Shown piece after piece: positions 59,857-64,000 of a stretch of DNA of 64,000 nt (the first letter of the stretch is position 1; each line of letters opens with the position of its first letter). The notes beneath the pieces were generated by a model. It saw only the letters and a program-made list of their open reading frames with translations, was not told the DNA's origin and ran no database searches. Location: the NCBI RefSeq assembly GCF_022751215.1, contig NZ_JAICDG010000002.1, positions 1,736,001 to 1,800,000 of the forward strand, read 5' to 3'. The DNA comes from Actinomadura terrae. Lineage in GTDB: Bacteria; Actinomycetota; Actinomycetes; Streptosporangiales; Streptosporangiaceae. The position numbers and the translations under genes are program-made.

Positions 59857-60924
59857 TCAGAGTCCCAGCAGGGCGTCGTCGCGCCGCCGCCTGCGCCGGA
59901 CGAGGCTGTCGAGCGCGACCGCCGCGAGGATGACCCCGCCGGTGGCGAACGCGCTCCAGTTGGCGGGGATGTTGAAGTACTGCAAGGCACTGGTGACCAC
60001 GCTCAGCAGCACGGCGCCGAGGCAGGCCCCGATCACGGTGGCGCTGCCGCCGCGCAGCGGCGTCCCGCCGATGATGGCGGCGGCGATCGCCTGGAGCTCG
60101 AAGCCGGTGCCGATGTTCGGGTCGCCGGAGGTGAAGAACGCCAGCCCGAGCACGCCCGACACACCCGCGAGCAGCCCGACGAGCACGAGCGCCTGGAGCC
60201 GGACGCGCGGGATCGAGATCCCGGAGAACGACGCCGCGTCCGGGTTGGAGCCGATCGAGCGCACCCGGTACCCGAACGGGGTGAACCGCAGCACCAGCGT
60301 CAGCAGCACCGCGACCAGCACGAGGATCCACACGCTCGTCGGGACGCCGAGCGTCTTGCCGCCGAGCAGCGTGAAGAAGGAGCTCTCCAGCGGCATCTCG
60401 GTCACCTGCTGGCCGCCGCTCATCGCGAGCGCGAGCCCGCGGTAGACCGACATCGTCGCGAGCGTCGCGACGATCGCCGGGATCGCGATGTACTGGACGA
60501 TCAGCGCGTTGCCGAGCCCGAGCGCCGCGCCGAGCAGGATGCCGAGCCCGGCCGCCGGCCACGGCGGCACGCCGTGCTTCATCATCAGCCCGGTCGCGAT
60601 CACCGTCAGCCCGAACGTCGAACCCACCGACAGGTCGATCTCGCGCATCGACAGCAGGTAGGCCATGCCGCAGGCGAGCAGCCCGACGTACACCGACGAC
60701 TGGAGGGTGTCCAGCAGCTGACCCGGCCGCAGGAAGTCCGGATGGAGCACGCTGGTGAAAATCACCAGTACGATGGTCGCGAGCAGGACGCTCGTCGCCT
60801 CCCCGCGCCCGGCCCGTACGGCCAGCACCGGAAGCCGGCCGAGTGCCGTCGGGGCGGCCGGTTCCTGGCTCTTCTGTGTCGATTCGACCCTGTCGTCGAC
60901 GCCGGACTGGTGGTCCGCTGCCAC
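59857..60924 (-). CDS. Sugar ABC transporter permease (RbsC-like, BPD_transp_2)
   Basis: A 355-residue permease with eight to ten hydrophobic segments: 'LLATIVLVIFTSVLHPDFLR', 'LLACGMAYLLSMREIDLSVG' (the family's I-D-L-S-V-G block), 'GFELQAIAAAIIGGTPLRGG' and 'SVVTSALQYFNIPANW'. First gene of the minus-strand operon. An N-terminal cytoplasmic stretch of about 30 residues precedes span 1. Completes the ribose-type importer. Confidence 0.94.
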   Translation of the reverse strand: MAADHQSGVDDRVESTQKSQEPAAPTALGRLPVLAVRAGRGEATSVLLATIVLVIFTSVLHPDFLRPGQLLDTLQSSVYVGLLACGMAYLLSMREIDLSVGSTFGLTVIATGLMMKHGVPPWPAAGLGILLGAALGLGNALIVQYIAIPAIVATLATMSVYRGLALAMSGGQQVTEMPLESSFFTLLGGKTLGVPTSVWILVLVAVLLTLVLRFTPFGYRVRSIGSNPDAASFSGISIPRVRLQALVLVGLLAGVSGVLGLAFFTSGDPNIGTGFELQAIAAAIIGGTPLRGGSATVIGACLGAVLLSVVTSALQYFNIPANWSAFATGGVILAAVALDSLVRRRRRRDDALLGL

Positions 60925-61063
60925 GGCGGCCCCCTTCCTCGTCCGCTCTGGACGCTTTCGGCAAAGTTCACCGCCTTCACAGCCCGCGTACTTGACTGTG
61001 TCGGAACAGTCCTTGTCTGTACCGGAACGGCTGGGTGTCGATCATGCGTTGACCGGGTAGCCG

Positions 61064-61089
61064 CGAACCACGGGGGACGAACCACGGGG
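61064..61089. repeat. Tandem direct repeat CGAACCACGGGG x2
   Basis: Two identical 12-base copies spaced by two bases lie 39 bases upstream of the HD-domain gene. Possible binding site for a regulator or slippage product; not part of any gene. Confidence 0.6.
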
Positions 61090-61127
61090 ACAGCGCGGTC
61101 CGCACTCCGCCGACCGGAAGGATCTCC

Positions 61128-61799
61128 ATGGACTCGACGACGCGGCGCGGCCTCATCGGCAGGGGCGAGCCCCCGCCCGGCGTCCCGGAGCGGCTCGCGT
61201 CCCAGATCGCGTTCATCGCCGAGGTGGACAAGCTGAAGACCGTCGTGCGGCGCAGCCCTCTGCTCGCCGCCGACCGGCGCGAGAACGACGCCGAGCACTC
61301 CTGGCACCTGGCGCTGATGGTGATGGTGCTGGCCGAGTACGCCGACGAGCCGATCGACGTCGAGCGGACGCTGCGGCTCGTGCTCGTGCACGACCTCGTG
61401 GAGATCTACGCGGGCGACACCTTCCTCTACGACGCGGTGGCCGCCGCCGACCAGGCCGAACGCGAGGAGGCGGCGGCCGACGCGCTGTTCGCGCTGCTGC
61501 CGCCGGACCAGGAGGGAACGTTCCGCGCGCTGTGGGACGAGTTCGAGGCGCGCGAGACCCCCGAGGCGCGGTTCGCCAAGGCCATGGACCGCCTCCAGCC
61601 GCTCCTGCTCAACTTCGGCAACGAGGGCGGCACCTGGCGCACGTTCGGCGTCACCGCCGCAGACGTCCGCCGCCGCAAGTCGGTGATCGGCGACGCGTCC
61701 GCCGAACTGGGCGACTACGCGGCCGAGCTCATCGACCTCGGCGTGCGTCGCGGCTGGCTCGCCCCTGGAGACGGGGACGTTCCCCCGCCCGGAGACTAG
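61128..61799 (+). CDS. HD-domain hydrolase (YfbR/HDDC2-like 5'-nucleotidase)
   Basis: A 223-residue metal-dependent phosphohydrolase. 'RENDAEHSWHLALMVMVLAE' holds the first His, 'LRLVLVHDLVEIYAGDTFL' the H-D pair and 'AKAMDRLQPLLLNFGNEGGT' the final Asp, in the spacing of the HDDC2/YfbR family that dephosphorylates deoxynucleoside monophosphates. Preceded by GGAAGGA. Its TAG shares a CTAG with the stop of the convergent SGNH gene. Confidence 0.9.
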   Translation: MDSTTRRGLIGRGEPPPGVPERLASQIAFIAEVDKLKTVVRRSPLLAADRRENDAEHSWHLALMVMVLAEYADEPIDVERTLRLVLVHDLVEIYAGDTFLYDAVAAADQAEREEAAADALFALLPPDQEGTFRALWDEFEARETPEARFAKAMDRLQPLLLNFGNEGGTWRTFGVTAADVRRRKSVIGDASAELGDYAAELIDLGVRRGWLAPGDGDVPPPGD

Positions 61800-62599
61800 G
61801 GGCGGGCGGCGGCCGAGAGTGCCGGGAGGTAGCCGAGCCGGTGGCCCGCGGCGTTCGGCAGGTAGGACTCGATCAGCGGGAGCTTGGGCGGGTTGATCCA
61901 CGTGTCGGCGGAGCACACGCCGTGCGGGGTGAAGGCCCGCTGGACGTCGTCGAAGGCGAACCGGTGCGCGGCGGCGCGTCCGGCGGTGACCGCGTTCACC
62001 TCGTCCACGACGCGGTTCATCGCCGCCTGCTTCGCCGGGGTCATGCCCGCCGGGCAGGCGCGGCCGCCGGTGAACGACCGGGGGTAGCCGAGGACGACGA
62101 CGCGGGCGGTGCGCGCCTTCGAGCGGATGGCGCGGTACAGCGCGTCCAGGTGGCGGGGCAGGCGCCGGTCGATGAACGCGCGGGCGCGCGCCGTCCTGGC
62201 CTCGCAGCTCCGGTCGTCCTGGAAGGCGCAGACCATGCTGACGTCGGCCATGTCCGGGTCGCTGATGCCGGCGGTGACGCTCACGAGCCGGGTGCGCGCG
62301 GACAGGTCGCCGAGCTGCGTGCGCATGACATCGGCGGTCGTGGCGCTTGAGCACGCCCGGAAAACGAAGCGGGCGGCGGGGTGGGCCCTGGCCCACAGCG
62401 CGGGGTAGGCGTTGCGGCTGCGCTGGCAGGCCCCGCTGGCCGGGTCGTAGTCCTGGGCGCCGAGCCCGGCGGCGGACGAGTCGCCGAGGGCGAGGTACAC
62501 CGGCCCGGCAGCCGACGCGGCGGGCACGCCGATGACCGTGCCGATGGTCAGGGCGGCGGCGATCGGCGCCGCCGCGACCGCTCTGCGGCTGGGACGCAC
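61796..62599 (-). CDS. Secreted SGNH/GDSL hydrolase
   Basis: A 267-residue exported esterase/lipase. The GTG at 62599 is preferred because GGGAGGG sits just upstream; a GTG at 62620 lacks one. Signal peptide 'RRAVAAAPIAAALTIGTVIG' to ASA, then block I 'VYLALGDSSAAGLGAQDYD' (nucleophile Ser), 'ARFVFRACSSATTADVMRTQ' (Gly/oxyanion region), 'LVSVTAGISDPDMADVSMVC' and the catalytic His in 'LPNAAGHRLGYLP'. Six or more Cys suggest disulfides, as in the Streptomyces scoe1-type lipase group. Confidence 0.9.
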   Translation of the reverse strand: MRPSRRAVAAAPIAAALTIGTVIGVPAASAAGPVYLALGDSSAAGLGAQDYDPASGACQRSRNAYPALWARAHPAARFVFRACSSATTADVMRTQLGDLSARTRLVSVTAGISDPDMADVSMVCAFQDDRSCEARTARARAFIDRRLPRHLDALYRAIRSKARTARVVVLGYPRSFTGGRACPAGMTPAKQAAMNRVVDEVNAVTAGRAAAHRFAFDDVQRAFTPHGVCSADTWINPPKLPLIESYLPNAAGHRLGYLPALSAAARP

Positions 62600-62659
62600 G
62601 GCACCCTCCCGGTATTGCACGGCAATGGCGTGACGCCAGCAATACTGCGCATAAAAGGT

Positions 62660-62683
62660 GGCGGCCGGTCAAGGCCGGCCGCC
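62660..62683. other. Hairpin-forming inverted repeat between SGNH and PurC-like genes
   Basis: GGCGGCCGG and CCGGCCGCC form a perfect 9-bp stem with a six-base loop. It lies in the divergent promoter region, so it is not an obvious terminator. Possible operator or mRNA-leader structure. A CCATGC/GCATGG repeat at 62761-62786 lies closer to the rightward gene. Confidence 0.5.
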
Positions 62684-62845
62684 GGTGCCGTTAAAATCGC
62701 GAATCCATCCCATGGCCGCCGAGTAAAGATTGATCCTCCCGGGCCGTCATGACGAACGACCCATGCTCCCGGGTGATCGGGCATGGTTGCGTGATCTCTA
62801 ATCTTTTTGCAGGGGTGTCGGCCGGTCACAAATCGGGAGGTCGCC

Positions 62846-63580
62846 GTGGTTCACGCCATGACATCGAGCGCCAATGAACTGCGGCGGTTGAGCGAGACAC
62901 GACCTCCGGATGTGACCGGCCACAGCAAGAAGATCTGGAAGATAACCGACGGCGACTGCTATGTCCAGCTCGTGCCGAGCCTGAGCAGCTTCACCTTCGA
63001 CCGGCATGAGCTGATGGGCGGCACCGACGCGCTGCGGCTGGACTTCTACGAGCGGGCCGCGGCGCGGCTGGCCGGAAAAGGGGTCCAGACGGCGTTCCTA
63101 CGGCGGGTGGACGCGACATCCTACCTGGCCAGATATGTCACCGGGCCGCCGTTCGAGGTCATCGTCAAGAACTACGCGGTGGGCTCCACGGTGCGCAAGT
63201 ACCCCGGGCTCTTCAACGAGAACGAGCCGCTCCCGAGGCCGGTCGTGAAGTTCGACTACCGGATCGACCCGGAGGACCAGCCGATCGGCGAGGACTATCT
63301 GCGCGCGCTCGGCCTGCCGGTCGAGGGGTTCCGTGCGAACGCCCTCGCCGTCAACCGGGAACTGCGCGACTGGCTCGCGCCGCTCGAACTCTGGGACTTC
63401 TGCCTGATCTTCGGTCTGACCGAGGCCGGGCAGCCGGTCATCACCTCGGAGATATCTCCCGACTGCATGCGGCTGCGCCGGTCGAACGGGTCGTCGCTGG
63501 ACAAGGACCTCTTCCGGCAGGGGGCGTCGGCCGAGCAGATCATCACGGAATGGCGGAAACTGATCGATGAACTCGAATAG
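62846..63580 (+). CDS. SAICAR synthetase (PurC)-like enzyme, stand-alone paralogue
   Basis: A 244-residue ATP-dependent ligase-fold protein. The start GTG has GGGAGG upstream; ATG 62858 is an alternative. PurC-like features in order: 'GHSKKIWKITDGDCYVQLVP' (ATP loop region), 'IVKNYAVGSTVRKYPG' (substrate Arg-x-x-x-x-G-S), 'RPVVKFDYRIDPEDQPIGED' and 'LIFGLTEAGQPVITSEISPD' then 'CMRLRR' (the family's D-E-I-S-P-D-S-x-R). SAICAR synthetases join aspartate to a carboxyaminoimidazole. Sequence drift and lack of other pur genes suggest a specialised substrate, as in nucleoside antibiotic pathways. First gene of an operon continuing past the edge. Confidence 0.82.
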   Translation: MVHAMTSSANELRRLSETRPPDVTGHSKKIWKITDGDCYVQLVPSLSSFTFDRHELMGGTDALRLDFYERAAARLAGKGVQTAFLRRVDATSYLARYVTGPPFEVIVKNYAVGSTVRKYPGLFNENEPLPRPVVKFDYRIDPEDQPIGEDYLRALGLPVEGFRANALAVNRELRDWLAPLELWDFCLIFGLTEAGQPVITSEISPDCMRLRRSNGSSLDKDLFRQGASAEQIITEWRKLIDELE

Positions 63581-63965
63581 CGGGGCAGGGATTCTGACCG
63601 AACGCGAGACCTGGGTGGGGGCGCGGGGCGAGGGGCTGCGCGTCTGGTTCCGCTGGCCCCCGGGCGCGCACAGCATCGTCAACATGCGCGGGTTCCCCGC
63701 GCGCGCCAGCGTCGTGTTCGACGAGCAGGAGAAGGTGCTGGCGATCGAGCTGGCCGGGCTCCCCGAGAAGGCCATGACGGTGCTGGCACGTTCCGAGACG
63801 CACGGCGCCGACGTCGACCGCGCAGGGTCGGCGCTGCGGGTGCGCGTCGCCGGTGGGACCGCCGGCGCCCGGGTGGAGGGCGACTCCACGGTCGCGTTCC
63901 GGCTCTGCGACAGGGAACTCGTCGGGATCGACGTCCGGTTCGGCGCGCAGGGCGCCGGGGCATGA
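63567..63965 (+). CDS. Unknown beta-rich protein in the PurC-like operon
   Basis: A 132-residue soluble protein that overlaps the PurC-like gene by 14 bases and the next gene by four (ATGA). 'GEGLRVWFRWPPGAHSIVNM', 'ASVVFDEQEKVLAIELAGLP' and 'DRELVGIDVRFGAQGAG' alternate as short strands. I do not recognise a family. Tight coupling argues that it is a real partner of the PurC-like enzyme. Confidence 0.65.
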   Translation: MNSNSGAGILTERETWVGARGEGLRVWFRWPPGAHSIVNMRGFPARASVVFDEQEKVLAIELAGLPEKAMTVLARSETHGADVDRAGSALRVRVAGGTAGARVEGDSTVAFRLCDRELVGIDVRFGAQGAGA

Positions 63966-64000
63966 GCGGTTACCGGGACTGCCTGGGGCAGAAGTACTCC
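63962..64000 (+). CDS. Start of a third gene in the PurC-like operon (cut by window edge)
   Basis: An ATG overlapping the previous stop begins MSGYRDCLGQKYS, then the window ends. Thirteen residues do not allow an assignment. The Y-R-x-x-L-x-x-x-Y-S pattern is loosely like the N-terminus of adenylosuccinate lyases (Y-x-S-P-L-x-x-R-Y-A-S), the partner of PurC-type enzymes; this is only a guess. Confidence 0.5.
   Translation, partial: MSGYRDCLGQKYS

Noticed and set aside
58747..61236. An 829-residue plus-strand frame opposite the sugar importer
   Set aside because: Antisense shadow of the binding protein and permease, no ribosome site and no domain.
62660..62683. Hairpin as a terminator
   Set aside because: It lies upstream of both divergent starts and is not followed by a U-run, so it is kept only as a structural repeat.

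Overview
This window is a GC-rich (roughly 70% or more by eye), gene-dense actinobacterial chromosome segment. GTG starts, ATGA/GTGA stop-start overlaps, strong GC3 bias, an ECF41 sigma factor, GH19 chitinase, DUF6687-type protein and many LysR/IclR regulators all fit an actinomycete. An Actinomadura- or Streptosporangiales-like genome is my guess, not something the sequence proves. I see no rRNA, tRNA, insertion sequence, CRISPR array or phage gene. Both window edges cut a gene.

Layout. 1-5.2 kb: amidase fragment, F420/NADP reductase-like enzyme, a broken ABC importer, an aldo/keto reductase, an inositol-phosphatase-like protein and a divergent LysR regulator. 5.2-8.7 kb: metE under a cobalamin riboswitch, then a divergent ribokinase. 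8.8-13.1 kb: five translationally coupled genes (DUF6687, Rieske protein, unknown, large glycosyltransferase-like protein, PIG-L deacetylase) forming an unassigned pathway. 13.2-18.4 kb: secreted GH19 chitinase, LysR/NmrA pair, HEAT protein, Tat-exported amidohydrolase. 18.8-26.2 kb: pyrone-dicarboxylate hydrolase, RraA/CHA aldolase, alcohol dehydrogenase, an NMT1/SsuA-type ABC importer with two different permeases, and a metallohydrolase.

26-46.6 kb is a large aromatic-degradation island. It holds IclR regulators, FAD monooxygenases, an aldehyde dehydrogenase, an aromatic-acid MFS importer, a benzoylformate-decarboxylase-like enzyme, an ACMSD-type amidohydrolase (possible decarboxylase), a hydroxyquinol-type 1,2-dioxygenase, maleylacetate reductase and both 3-oxoadipate CoA-transferase subunits. 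Together they suggest funnelling of an aryl-glyoxylate or aromatic acid through a (gamma-resorcylate/resorcinol-like) phenol to hydroxyquinol, maleylacetate, 3-oxoadipate and 3-oxoadipyl-CoA.

46.6-64 kb: an ECF41 sigma factor with a probable target oxidoreductase, cytochrome P450, MFS exporter, LysR, a 2OG-Fe(II) oxygenase, an XRE/TPR regulator with a NUDIX protein, a lipoprotein, a ribose-type sugar ABC importer, an HD hydrolase, a secreted SGNH hydrolase. At the right edge an operon begins with a stand-alone SAICAR-synthetase (PurC)-like enzyme, which may open a specialised-metabolite cluster.
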